Shown: positions 11,378 to 22,860 of the stretch, piece by piece | Numbering within the stretch: the first letter of the stretch is position 1 | Layout of the letters: every line of letters begins with the position of its first letter | Origin: Taudactylus pleione | Taxonomy: Eukaryota; Chordata; Amphibia; Anura; Myobatrachidae | Length of the DNA: 64,000 nt | Reading direction: 5' to 3' | NCBI GenBank assembly: GCA_031769625.1 | Contig: JAUIMM010000202.1 | Coordinates: forward strand, 12,138,001 to 12,202,000 | Translations under genes and position numbers: made by a program | The notes under the pieces: generated by a model | The model's input: the letters and a program-made list of their open reading frames with translations, nothing else | Told to the model about the DNA's origin: nothing | The model's database searches: none

Positions 11378-12342
11378 TGTGTTCCAAATAAAGTTCTAAT
11401 CCAGCTCCACAGATAGTTTGTGCAGTTTGTAAGGAAGTGGAAGATTGCCAGAGCTCGTTTCCTAAAGCTTTGGAGAGAGACTTAAATGGCGGTTGAGGAT
11501 TCTCAAACATTAAATTATATTTTTTGGCTACACACCTCAGCCAGGCTGTGGCATGGTTTGCCCCTAATACCTCTCTGAGATGGGTACAATTAGAAACTAA
11601 CGCTTGTATGCTTGTTTCTCTTCCTTCTATGCTGGGGATCTCTTCAAAACACTGACCATTGACTGTCTCATCTCATCCAATCGTCAGTTTATTTCATATT
11701 AATATTTGGGATCAATGTACATGTAGATTTAAAATTCTTTCCATCCCTTTCCCTCTCATTCCTCTCTGGGATAATCCATTATTTACTCCTGGGATCTCTG
11801 TGACCCTCTGTGCACCTTGGATTTCTAGAGGTATCAAGTTTGTGGTAGATGTTGTGGAAGATGACACCTGTATGAGTCTAGGTGACTTATAGAAAAAGTT
11901 TTCTTTCCATGATGTAAATGTCTTTACTTATCTCTAGTTGACTCACTTTGTTACATCTCCGCATTGCTCAGTACATACCCATTCTATGAACTCTTTAGAA
12001 CGGTTATGTCTTAATGGCCCACTCATGAAGGCATGATCTGGACTTTGTATGTCCTGCTACTGCACTTTTCACAACTCCCTACTCCAAAATACAAATTACA
12101 ATGGGAATTCTAAAATACAAATTACAATGGGAAATAGACCTTGGGGCTCCCCTGGAGGAAGATTCCTGGTCCATAATTTGGGAAAAGGTCTCTATATCGT
12201 CTATCTGCATACAAATTAAAGAAAATACCTACAAGGTTTATTTTTGTTTGTATATGTTTTATACGAGATTACGTAAAATGTTCCATCTACATCTCTCTGC
12301 TGGAGGGGCTGTGGAGAGACCTTCATTCATATCTTGTAGCCA

Positions 12343-13072
12343 CAGAAAGAGTCTGATCTACCTACATTTGGATGTGGGAACCAGTGTATCCCCTTGTGTA
12401 CTTTTGGTGCACAGTATAGACAGTGCATACTTTTGCAGCTGAGTGTGAGAACTAAGATGCTGCACTCAGGATATCGCTGTTCCACTTAACCTTTACTGTG
12501 ATTAGATCCACTGCGGACATCGCTCTCAAAACTTTGTCGGAAGCCAGGCATTTGCCGTCTCCTGACAGAGAGTCACACAATGTGTATATTGTATATAGGA
12601 GGTAAGCTGGACGCTGCAGCTTATCAGTTTACCCATCATAAACTCATGGAGGAGCTGAGCTACTTATAAGTACTCATTGACCCAGGACTGTATAAGGATT
12701 CCATATAGGAGGTTTACTATTTATTCAGCCTAGACTTATCTTATCAGAACTTTCAAAATGTATACGGAAGTGTATTAGCAACATTGTAACACTACTACAA
12801 TCACAGCACATTGTGGCATTGTGAGTGTTAAGTTCCAAACTAACAAACTACAGCAGGCATTAACATGATACAATTGTTTTGATTATTTGGAACTCTGTGG
12901 AATAATTACCTATGACATTACCTGACTATTCCCAAGATCTTAGATGCTTATTATGTGTTCGCACAATTTTTAGGATATTTATTTTATCATTGTTATATTG
13001 TGATTAAAACGAGATATTCAATCTTTATACTGCTTTGTGTCTAATAAGCGCCACCTTATACTACTTTTTGTG
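12343..13072. mobile_element. Unclassified retroposed insertion with 14-bp target duplication
   Basis: The L1 remnant is interrupted by 730 bases flanked by a perfect 14-bp direct repeat ATATCTTGTAGCCA (12329-12342 and 13073-13086). A duplication this long fits LINE-type target-primed insertion. The inserted sequence has no recognised open frame, no obvious tRNA head and no poly(A) tail. Its right end reads GCGCCACCTTATACTACT. Confidence 0.65.
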
Positions 13073-13674
13073 ATATCTTGTAGCCATGCCCAAAAATCGC
13101 AGCCTTCTGGGATGCCATGGCAGCCCTGGTGAGCAAGGTAACTAATATAGCAATTACTAAGAATCCATGGTTCTTCCTTCTTGGGCTCCCCATGGTATCG
13201 TTAAACAAACTATCAGATAAATTAGTTTTCCAAATGCTTAATGCAGCTTAATGCCTAATAGCTTCTCAATCGAAACACCCTGATCCTCCATCCCTTCAAT
13301 TAACATACAGGATTATTGGCATATAGCTGCTATGGAAAAGATAGCAGCTTATCTCCATAATATGTCACCAAGATTTATTCAAATATGGAGCCCTTGGTTT
13401 GCCCTAAATTAGCTTCCCTCCATTGGTGCTGCTCCTAGGAATCTTTCGGCTCTTCTGTTCTAATACACCCAACCTCTATGGACCTCACTTGTTGCACACT
13501 TTTACAACTGGTTAGAGCTCTGTCACCTCTCCCCTTTTCATATCCCATATTTTCCTCCCCTTGGGAGATCCCCTCCCTTTTTACCTCCCTCACCCCTTCC
13601 TTTCCTTTTCCACACTAGCATTCTTCACTACATACCATATGCTTTACTTACTTTATTCTTGGCATTCTACAGCC

Positions 13675-15013
13675 ATGGTAAAAAGTTTTGAGAATGACAC
13701 AAATATTGGTTTTCACAAAGTTTGCTGCTTCAGTGTTTTTAGACCTTTTTGTCAGATGTTACTATGGTATACTGAAGTAAAATTACAAGCATTTCATAAG
13801 TGTCAAAGGCTTTTATTGACAATTACATTAAGTTTATGGAAAGTGTCAATATTTACAGTGTTGACCCTTCTTTTTCAAGACCTCTGCAATTCGCCCTGGC
13901 ATACTGCCAATCAACTTCTGGGCCACATACTGACTGATGGCCACCCATTCTTGCCTAATCAATGCTTGGAGTTTGAGAAAAATTGAAACATGTTATAGGG
14001 TTGGCGCTAGTTAATGTCCTACTTCAGTTAGTTGAAATTACCCAGAAATTAATGGGAATGAAATTCCGTTTTATTCAACAAAACATATAAACATCAAAAA
14101 TAATAATAATATACAGACATGGGAGTGTGGTTCTCACCAGGAAATGGTACTGCGGTGGGCTGGTGCTAAAAATCAGCATGTAGCCCCAGGCTCAATAGCT
14201 CGACACCACCGCAGTAAGGTTTTTAAGAAGTCCAAGGTGGGCTCTGGTTCCATACACTCCCTCAGGTCTCACATGCAAATAGGTCCTGCAACGCATTTCG
14301 AATCTACCAGGATTCTTCCTCAGGCAGTAGTGAGAATGTGAAGGAAAGTACTTCCTATTTATACCTCCCCGGATCCACTGAGCTATTGAGCCCGGGACTA
14401 CACGATGATTTTTAGCACCAGCCCACCGCAGTACCATTTCCTGGTGAGAAGGCTTTGCTTTTGGGGACCACACTCCCATGTCTGTATATTATTATTATTA
14501 TTTTTGATGTTTATATGTTTTGTTGAATAGAACAGAATTTCATTCCCATTAATTTCTGGGTAATTTCATCTAACTGAAGTAGGACATTAACTAGCGCCAA
14601 CTCTATAACATGTTTCAATTTTCTCATTTCTATTTTGAAGTTGGATGTTACTTCTGTTTAGTGCTATAGGAGGCTGCATGTTATTTTGCACACGTAGGGG
14701 TATTATAATCTTTCTTTTGACTACAATACTTGGAGTTTGTCAGAAATTGTGGGTTTTTGTTATCAATGGGCTTAAGGTCTGGGGAGTTTCCTGGCCATGG
14801 ACTCAAAATTTTGATGTTTTGTTCCTCGAGCCATTTAGTTATCACTTTTTGCTTATGGCAATGTGCTCCATCATGCTGGAAAAGGCATTGTTCATCACCA
14901 AACTGTTGTTGGATGGTTGGGAGAAGTTGCTCTTGGAGGATGTTTTGGTACCATTCTTTATTCATGGCTGTGTTCTTAGGTAAAATTGCAAGTGAGCCCA
15001 TTCCCTTGGCTGA
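13675..15013 (-). pseudogene. Tc1-like transposon, split by a foldback insertion
   Basis: The left part (13675-13975) and right part (14724-15013) read as one Tc1-like element on the minus strand. The catalytic HDGAHC and SPDLKPIDN motifs lie in 14681-15001. An insertion (13976-14723) divides it and is bordered by 15/16 matching direct repeats CAATGCTTGGAGTTTG and CAATACTTGGAGTTTG. The right end is cut by the repeat starting near 15014. No complete reading frame remains. Confidence 0.75.
13976..14723. mobile_element. Foldback insertion with 230-bp inverted arms
   Basis: The arms at about 13983-14210 and 14395-14620 are inverted copies. For example, TGTTATAGGGTTGGCGCTAG on the left pairs with CTAGCGCCAACTCTATAACA on the right. 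The spacer holds the conserved hairpin motif at 14286-14324. Sixteen-base direct repeats flank the insertion. The unit-1 deletion joint maps to position 14276, inside this spacer. Confidence 0.7.
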
Positions 15014-15659
15014 GATCGGTAAGCCGGGTGTTGGGCTCCCGGCGTAGGCCGAATGACAGGCATCAGGATTTCGACGTCTGTCGTTAGACCCCTGCCAGGA
15101 TTAGCCAGTCATGAAGTCGGCGGTCGGGATTACAACCATCAGCTTCCGACCCTTAGAAACAACATGTACATGAATCTAGAACTGGCTGGTTAATAGCAGA
15201 CTGGGAACATCTCACTGGATGTAATGCATGAGAGGAGGGCATATAGCCACTGGAAAGCAAGGGCAAGTTAAAACTCACAAAAATAAATATTAAACATAAT
15301 ATTCCATATTTTGTTTACATTTTATTAAACCATGTTGTTTAGCATAATATCACTGCCTGTTTGCATCAAATCATTTATACATTCAAGGGAGAATGTAATT
15401 GTTTTTTCGCACCAGCCGCTAGGTGACGTTCACCATTAGCAATTCAATTGTTCTGCTGTTTGTGCGCCCATAGCCGCGGCTGTACACATTTTTGGTCGCA
15501 GCCTCCTTAGGTGGCGAGCAGAAATGTGCAATAAGTCTATGGTTTGAGTGGTCTAACACAGATTTAACATGGGTTTAGCCATTTTGTGTGGCTAAACCCG
15601 ATGCTTTTCGTCGTCAAAAAGTAATGGATGCCCGATCAGAGCAACATGTAAATTACTCT

Positions 15660-15898
15660 GACAGACGCCCATTACGTTGGGCACCGAAAAAAACAACTGA
15701 ATTCCCCCTATGGGATTTACTGATTAAATCCACTCAACAACAAAACAAGATAATGTGGATATACTGTACAAAGTGTACACTGCGTGTTTTGTGATGTAAA
15801 GCATGAAATCTAGATATATCATGTTAGACTTTTTCCCATTTTTAATATGGCCAACAACATGTATGTGATAAACAAATAGACTCAGAATTAATAGCAAT
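15660..15898. other. No recognised feature
   Basis: An AT-rich stretch after the duplication boundary. It holds only short open frames and no repeat that I recognise. Confidence 0.4.
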
Positions 15899-16210
15899 GC
15901 TGGGTACACACTAGACGATGTACCATGCGATTCGGTGGATCGGACCAACATATCGGGCACATCGTTTAGTGTGTACCCACTATGTCGCTGACCATGTGTG
16001 CTCCCGTGGATCGTCAGCGACATCCTCCATCGGCACTACATACAGGCTCATCAGGGGATGTCGCTAGCCAGGGCCATGCTGCTGAATGCAGCATGGTCCC
16101 CACAATCTCTGCCCGCAACAGCAAGTGTGTATGCATTGCCGATGCCGACTCCCCCACCGGGTCCCATCGCAGCAGATGTCAGGCTGGGTACACATCGTCT
16201 AGTTGTATAA
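15899..16210. mobile_element. Hairpin-chain element, GCTGGGTACACAC family
   Basis: It begins GCTGGGTACACACTAGACGA, whose complement closes a hairpin at 15956-15980. Next comes ATGTCGCTGA..TCAGCGACAT, then GCCATGCTG..CAGCATGG. A second GCTGGGTACACA start near 16182 is truncated. Relatives are at 33483-33827 and probably 39840-40212. Non-coding. Confidence 0.65.
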
Positions 16211-16344
16211 GTCTGCACATCACTCCCTAAACGAATAATATACAGAAGCATCTTTAACTTTTATTATAACAGTGAGTGCATTTCTATCAATTGTGCAGAC
16301 CGGGCCTTAGCAATTCTTTCCCATCCTTCCCTGCAAAAAAATCA

Positions 16345-16990
16345 AGGACCATCAAATTACAATCTCCTGTGCACAGCCCTCTTTAGGTCATTCCATAGGT
16401 TTTCAATGGGATTGAGCGCTGGGCTCTGATTGAGCCATTCCAAGACATTGACCAACACTAGGACCTGAAGCAACTCCTTGGTTAACGTGGATGTGTGCTG
16501 TGTATCGTTTTCTTTTTGGAAAGTGAAACTCATCTTCATCTTTCTGACAGAGGCCAGCAGGTACTCTGCCAAAATATTCCATATGGTCTATTTCCTGACT
16601 TGAGTCCTTAATAGGTACAACCCCAAAGTATGATGCTGCCACCAGTGTGCCAAGCATATCTTTTAGTATTAAGAGCAAAAAGTTCAACCTTGGACTCACC
16701 AGATGTGTTCCCACATGGCTTGGGAAGATTCAATGTCACTTTTTGCTAAATTTAGATGAGCATTGTGTTCTTTTTTAGTGAGAAATTGTTTTCATATTGC
16801 CATCCTACCCAATAACCAAGACATCAACAGAATACAGGAGACTGTCGTTATACAGTATGCAGGGGGAAACCAGTCACTGAAAGAAATTCCGTACAGTAGG
16901 TCTCTTGGTAGTATCTATGATGAGTTTTCTTGTTGTGTCATTATCTTTGTAGGGAAGTTCTGATCTTGGCTATGTCCCTGTTGTGCTCCA
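16345..16990 (-). pseudogene. Degraded Tc1-like transposase fragment
   Basis: The minus strand reads LEWLNQSPALNPIENLWNDL near 16380-16440, the Tc1 C-terminal motif around the third catalytic acid. Upstream (16450-16720) are out-of-frame pieces typical of Tc1 transposases. Several frameshifts are present and no terminal inverted repeats were identified. Confidence 0.75.
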
Positions 16991-17177
16991 TTTTCTCCAC
17001 TTACTGATGATAGTCTTCATTGATCATAGTACTGTATATGCCTTTGAATTAATTTATACCACTTTACTGATTTTCACTCTTCAACAATGAAATCCTGCAA
17101 ATGTTTTTTGAAAGCTCCTTTCATACCATGGCTATCAAAGTAGGCTGCAATAGGGAAAAAGGCAAGACATCCTACAG

Positions 17178-17362
17178 CAGTGATTCCCAACCTCAGTCCT
17201 CAAGGCACACTAACAGTCCTGATTTTAGTGATATCCATGCTTGAGCACAGGTGGTAAAATAAAAATAACTGAGGTACTAATTAAGTCACCTGTGCTCAAG
17301 TGTGGCTATCCTTAAAACCTAGACTGTTAGTGTGCCTTGAGGACCGTGGTTGGGAACCCCTG
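17178..17362. mobile_element. hAT-type MITE
   Basis: A 185-bp element with CAGTGATTCCCAACC and ..GGTTGGGAACCCCTG ends and an internal palindrome around CACCTGTGCTCAAG. It is flanked by a perfect 8-bp duplication TCCTACAG (17170-17177 and 17363-17370). Confidence 0.9.
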
Positions 17363-17370
17363 TCCTACAG

Positions 17371-18256
17371 GAACACTTGGTGGCCTATTCATGATCACTA
17401 ATGGCAGCATTGAACATGCACAAACACTAGTTTCCACATGTCTTTAGCAACGGTCCCATTCATTATTATCGGGAGTTGACTACAGTATTTGGCGTTAATC
17501 ACAATCACTTTCCTTGCTGGCAGGTGTATGCTAATTACTTTTGAACATGATTTTTAATGTGATTGGTTAACTCTGAACACAGCTACAGCACCATTATGAA
17601 AGGGTGTGTATATTTTGTATTTCATTTTTGTTTTCTACTTGAATTTTACTGGTTGCAAGGTGGCATTAAACTTAGAAGATCTGATGTCATTTCTTTTGAT
17701 TTCAGATTTGAAATCACTAAAGGCGGGATGTACTACGCATCGCAATATGGATGCGATTCGTGTGTTGCCTACAGTAGGCTGCACACTTGTATTAGTGAAT
17801 AAATAATGCTACTGTATAAGAAGCCCTAATTGCCCATTTGCCATATTGTTGATGGTGCCATTTTTGTATTTTATTATTGTAGTACAGATCTGGATAAAGA
17901 GTTAATGAGGATGCTTTAGCGGAATATTGCAAAGATAAAATAACAGTAACTATGTACTAAAGCCAGTAGGTTCCAGTACATATTCTTGGTAAGCATGTTT
18001 ATTAGATGAATGCCTGTCTCCTATGATTTAGAACAGTGGGTCAGCCCTCATACTCGCAGATTCGGTTAGTGTGCCAGTGATCTGCACCCTCCAGTAAGCG
18101 TCTCAATACTCCAGACGCAGTAAGCATCAGGCGTCCCACTCCATGCAGCGCTGCTGATAGGACTTTCAAGACCTCTCTGTTGGTGAAAATATGACACATA
18201 CATCAGAGTTCTAATAAATCAATAATCAAGAAGATGTACATCCCATTCACACACAA
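17371..18256. other. No recognised gene
   Basis: AT-rich sequence. Open frames at 17563-17806 are short, overlapping and without motifs. Confidence 0.4.
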
Positions 18257-20357
18257 GGGGATATATTTATCAAAGTTGATTTTACATTCAATTTGATGTT
18301 CGATTTAGCTCACCTCAAATCGAATGTACAAACCCTATCAAAATCCCACATTTACTAAAATTCAATTTTAGAAGGCTTTTCTAAATCGAATTTGATTTTG
18401 AACAGTGATTTGATGTTCGATTTTGCATGCCCATGTGCAGATCGAACACCAAATCCCACTCAAAATCGAACTACAAACCCCCAAAGTAATAGACCTGCTC
18501 ATGCTGAAAATGAAAGCCTGAAGCAGGTCTGATTGACACAGATGCATGCACAGATCAGTGAGATTTGTGCATGCCTTAGTAACCATGCGGTTCTCACCAT
18601 TGAAATCAATGGTGGGAGCCGTTCATTCTCTGAGAGAGGTGGAGGCTCACCTCTCTCAGTCAATGAATGCTCAGCCCTGGCATTTCTATGAAAAATGCTG
18701 CGGCTGCCCTGTCATTCGGGAAGTACCGTCCTCAGAGGACGGTACAGTTCATGGTTTATGCTCCTGTTTTTTTCGTTTTACGGACACTGTGGATGCCTAT
18801 TTGGAGAAGAGTACCGGTCCAGGTATTGTAGGTGAGTATGGGTGAGTGTGTATGTATGTGTGTAATAAACTTATACTGTCACGGTGTGTGTGTCTTGTCT
18901 TTATTATAACATTTCTTTACAGGTGAACTAGAGGTACCAGCAGGCCCTTAATGCCCCGCATGCTGGTACTTGTGGGATCTGCAGTTCTACTGTTAAAGAC
19001 AAGGGGCCTGATTCAGAGCCGCTCGTAAGCGGCCGCTCGTTCGTTCCGAGCGATGTTAGCCCAACTGCGCATGCGTACTGATCGTTATACGCATGCGCTA
19101 ACCAGTCAGTGCGGCCGAAATTCATGTGCTCGCAAAATAGCGAATGCCTGCTATTTTGAGTGACAGAAGAGGCGTATGTGGGTGGTAACAGGGGAAGGTG
19201 CTTGAAAATGGGGAGTGGAAATCAGAATGCAGGCGTGCTTAAAGGTCAAAACGGGCGTTTTATGGGTGTGCATATTTAAAACAGCAGCGTCATGGACCAC
19301 GTCACTGGGTTATTTTATAGTCAGAACTGCTCGCAAAATTGTGGTAGCAAACACCAACCCCAAGAATAGCGAGCAGTTCATACCCTTGTCGATGTACTCG
19401 ACTAATCTAATAAATAGCGGACACGACGTAGGATGCGAGCGGCCAGGGGGCGTATTTTTCCAAAAAACGAACGCAAGTTTTGTTCGCTCGTTCAGACATA
19501 GAGGCGTGAACAGACCGCAAACAGTGAACGGTTCATTTGAATAGCCACCCCTAGTTTTAGAACGAACGACCGGAAATAGCGAGTGGCTCTGAATGAGGGC
19601 CAATGTTTTTACATCTATTTTTACACTACACTTCATTATCCCACCTCCCCATGGATCCCCAGCCTGGGCTGACTAGCAGTCAGGCGTAATGCCTTGGCCG
19701 AGGACCCGTTGAAAGGGTTCCCCTGGCTGTGGCATTACCCCCCCCCTTCACGCTAGAGAGAGTCTGGTGCTGATTATGATACATACAGTGGACCCCTACT
19801 CATTTTGTCCCCTGTATTTCCAAAACCAAGACCAGCTCTCTTAGCCCAGTGCTGATTGTGCTAAATACAGGGGACCCCTACATGTTTTGTCCCCTGTATT
19901 TTCACAACAAGGACTGGCTCTGAAAAGTCCAGGGCTGGTTGTGCTTTTAGGTGGAGACCCAATTAATTTTTTTTTTTTCATTTTAACACTTTAGAAGAAT
20001 ATTACACACAAATGCATGCACAAATCTTACTGATCTGTGCATGCATCTGTGTCAATCAGACCTGCTCATGCTAAAATCTAAAGCATGAAGCAGGTCTATT
20101 CATTTGGGATATGAAGTTCGATTTTGTGTTTGATTTCAAATCGAATATTAGTAAATAAGGGACTTGTGTGTTGGTCTATGTAAAAGTACCAATGTTTTTC
20201 CGATGTTTTGATTTTGAGTGGGATTTGAATGAAAATCGGTTTTATGTTCGATTTGACATTCTCTTTTGCCTTTAGTAAATCTCCAAATCCAAAATCGAAT
20301 TAAAATCGAATGTCAAATCATACTAAAAACAAAATCGAATATTAGTAAATATACCCC
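18257..20357. mobile_element. Large foldback element (2.1 kb)
   Basis: The terminal arms (18257-18575 and about 20000-20357) are inverted copies rich in ATTCGATTT-type sequence. The outer ends are GGGGATATATTTATCAAA and ..TAGTAAATATACCCC, and the inner arm boundary shares GCATGCACAGATCAGTGAGA-like sequence. The interior holds an imperfect 75-bp tandem duplication (19765-19840 and 19850-19925, each with ATTTTGTCCCCTGTATTT) and a nested MITE (19004-19601). No transposase was seen. Confidence 0.78.
19004..19601. mobile_element. MITE, GGGCCTGATTCAGA family
   Basis: Ends GGGCCTGATTCAGAGCC and ..GGCTCTGAATGAGGGCC. Its sequence is an inverted relative of 20420-21019, sharing for example TAGCGAGCAGTTC and the CGCATGCG segments. 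It is nested inside the 18257-20357 foldback. Confidence 0.82.
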
Positions 20358-20419
20358 AATATGTTCTCAGACTGGTTATTGCATTCATCGGTGGATCCAC
20401 TACTGGACAACAAAACTAT

Positions 20420-21019
20420 GGCCCTGATTCAGAGCCGGTCGCTATTTGCGGTCGTTCGTTCCAAAAAAAAGGGGTGGCTATTCAAATGAACCGTTCGCTC
20501 TTTGCGGTCTGTTCACGCCTCTATGTCTGAACGAGCGAACAAAACTTGCGGTCATTTTTTGGATAACTACGCCCCCTGGCCGCTCGCATCCTACGTCATG
20601 TCCGCTATTTTTTAGATTCATCGAGTACATCGACCAGCGTATGAACTGCTCGCTATTCTTGTGGTTGGTTTTTCCTACCACAAATTTGCGAGCAGTTCTG
20701 ACTATAAAATAACCCAGTGACGTGGTCAGTGACGCTGCTGTATTAATTATGCACACCCATAAAATGCCCGTCTTGACCTTTAAGCACGCCTGCGTTCTGA
20801 TCTCCACTCCCCGTTTTCAAGCACCTTCCCCTGTTACCACCCACATACACCTCCTCCTGTCACTCATATTAGCAGGCATTCGCTATTTAGCGAACAAATG
20901 ATTTTCGGCCACACTGACTGGTTCGCGCATGCGTATTACGATCCGTACGCATGCGCAGTTGGGCAAACATCGCTCGTAACGAACGAGCGGCTGCTTACGA
21001 GCGGCTCTGAATCAGGCCC
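20420..21019. mobile_element. MITE, GGGCCTGATTCAGA family
   Basis: Ends GGCCCTGATTCAGAGCCGG and ..CGGCTCTGAATCAGGCC, flanked by TAT on both sides (20417-20419 and 21020-21022). A 3-bp target duplication suits PIF/Harbinger-like mobilisation. It is inverted relative to the copy at 19004-19601. Confidence 0.82.
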
Positions 21020-22090
21020 TATGTCAGCCAAACTAGTTTGGTTGAAAGAGGAAAACATGGCAAATAATGTAATTTCCAATTAAAACCCAAAACCATTATC
21101 CAAAAGTTTATATTTGCATATATTATTAGCATGACTATATAATACGTGTTCCAAAAAAAAAAAAGTTTTGTCTGAAGAATGCACCCTTATATCAATATTT
21201 CCTAACAAACTAAATACTTGCTGCACTCCAGTATCCTTCCTGCTCAGACTTTTACAATCATAATAAAAAAGTCATCTTAAATATCATACATAGGTGACAG
21301 GGAGTGACATTAGAGAACATGAAAGTGTACATATAGCTAGATTATACTGATACAGTATATACAGTATAACATATAATTCAAATAATAACTACAAGTACAT
21401 TAATCAATGCTTCAGGCTGTATGGCACATAAAATGTATCAACAATAATTTCAAGTCACTGATAGTAAAGGATTCTGGGTTATACAGTCAGCTACAAGTAG
21501 TGAGGAAAGAATTAATACATATGAGTAAATGAGGGTTCTCAACCAGAGTCATAACTAGGGCTGTGCGAGAGGAACATCCAACCACGGTAAAACTCTGAAG
21601 GAGGGTGCGGGGCATTCATATTTTACATTTATTTGGTTACAATTGAGGGCTTATCGGTTGTCAAAGTTCCTTGCTTGGCCAAGACTCTACAATTTCCAGT
21701 TATGTGGGAGAGAATTACACACACATCAGATATACACATATAACTGTAGCATGGAACTCCAATGTGAGAAACATCATTATCATCATTACCATTATCAACC
21801 TGGTTTTGCCTAGTTAAATAATGCTACTTTAAAACATTGGACAGTCTCGCCAATGTCTCAAAGCCGCAGGCTATTACATTCACCCCATCATCTTTTCACA
21901 ATGTTGCTGCTTGACAAAGAATTCTTCAAACTAAAGGATCCACACAGATTTCTGCCCATATTGTATTTTCCATCAACTATGTTTTGATCGAGGTGGTTTG
22001 AGGATTCTGATTTACTAATGCAGAGTTTGCTGTGCGGTATCCAAAATTCCTCTTACAGTATAGTAGGGATCGATTCACTTAGAGACAATG
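21020..22090. other. No recognised gene
   Basis: AT-rich. The open frames are short and no repeat structure was recognised. Confidence 0.4.
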
Positions 22091-22300
22091 GGCCTGATTC
22101 AGAGATGTACATTCATCCGATGTTGAACGTACATTTCCGATGTTCCTCAAATGTGCAGATTGGTTCCTGCGCTTACGCTCACAGACCTCCCAAGCTGCAG
22201 CATGATAGACATGCTGTGGCATTTGGGGGGTGCGTCTGGTTGCCAATCCTGGAAACGGGGGGCGTGTCGCACTTGTCAGCACACCAATTGATAAAAGGAC
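22091..22300. mobile_element. Truncated MITE, GGGCCTGATTCAGA family
   Basis: It starts with GGGCCTGATTCAGAGATG, but no matching right terminus is visible before unrelated sequence begins near 22300. Confidence 0.55.
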
Positions 22301-22382
22301 AAAAATAATAAAAGTTTCAGGAAATGAGCTGAATTCCTTATCAAGGTGCCATTGGAACTTTAATATATGCAAATGTTGGTGC

Positions 22383-22700
22383 ATGACCAGACATTAAGCA
22401 TGCAGTCAGTTGTGTTAGTCAATTTGCAAAGAACCCTGGAAAGCACTGGATTGCCGTGAAACATATTCTTAGATACCTGAATGGTACCAGCTCTTTAAAA
22501 TTAAAGTTTTCAAAAGCTGAAAGTTTGGAGTTGCAAGCCTTCTGTGAGGCTGATTAGGGATCAGATGGGTACTATAGCCTACACTGGATACCTGTTCTCA
22601 CTAGCGAGCACAAGCATCAGCTGTCCTAGACAAGGCTGAAAGAGAAAGCTAATTCATATCAGCCTTTGAGTCACCAGTAGCTTCTAAATTTGCTTTTCTC
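22383..22700 (+). pseudogene. Ty1/copia retrotransposon fragment (RT C-terminus and RNase H start)
   Basis: The plus-strand translation runs through the conserved copia segment RPDIKHAVSCVSQFAKNP, then HWIAVKHILRYLNGTSSLK, then LELQAFCEADXGSD. The last is the RNase H entry (family form DADWAGD) with a stop codon at the Trp position. The following 130 bases keep only scattered similarity (a SHQ/LLNLLFSKQ-type stretch). Only about 100 codons survive, with no LTRs, so it is dead. Copia elements are uncommon in vertebrates but known in amphibians and fishes. Confidence 0.75.
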
Positions 22701-22860
22701 AAAGCAGTTAGTAGAGCAACCCTCATTAAAGGGTAGACCTTTAATTACATTACTAATTTATGCAGGGCTTGTTGCCTGACTAGGGCCAGGCTCTCTGGTC
22801 TTGCTCCCAAAGCCATTGATTTTCCAAATTTATCTGATGAAAATGTATTTGGCCTTGAAT

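Larger units (their letters stand above)
10025..13670 (+). pseudogene. L1-type LINE ORF2 remnant, twice interrupted
   Basis: Broken frames translate to LINE reverse transcriptase pieces. An N-CA-HYRPISLLN-like start near 10045 is followed by KLTACLNSVL, SLDTEKAFDRIS (the catalytic-Asp motif, near 10230-10265), GTRQGCSSS near 10410 and FTDDILLTL near 10535-10560 (the YxDD position reads FTDD). After an inserted MITE (10617-11377), C-terminal ORF2 sequence resumes: LGAPLEEDSWSIIWEKV at 12140-12195, then, past a second insertion (12343-13072), a CPKIAAFWDAM-like stretch at 13086. The pyrimidine-rich tract 13480-13620 may be 3' UTR. Frameshifts and stops are frequent, so this is an old, dead copy. 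Assignment to L1 rather than another apurinic-endonuclease LINE rests on the FDR and C-terminal motifs. Confidence 0.75.
9045..15659. repeat. Duplication unit 2 (6615 bp, longer copy)
   Basis: The longer unit of the tandem duplication. Its ends are identical to the two halves of unit 1, and it retains the 4390-bp middle with the L1 remnant and the left part of the Tc1 element. The right edge is where CTCT is followed by GACAGACG (15660) instead of ACTTGCTG. Confidence 0.9.
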
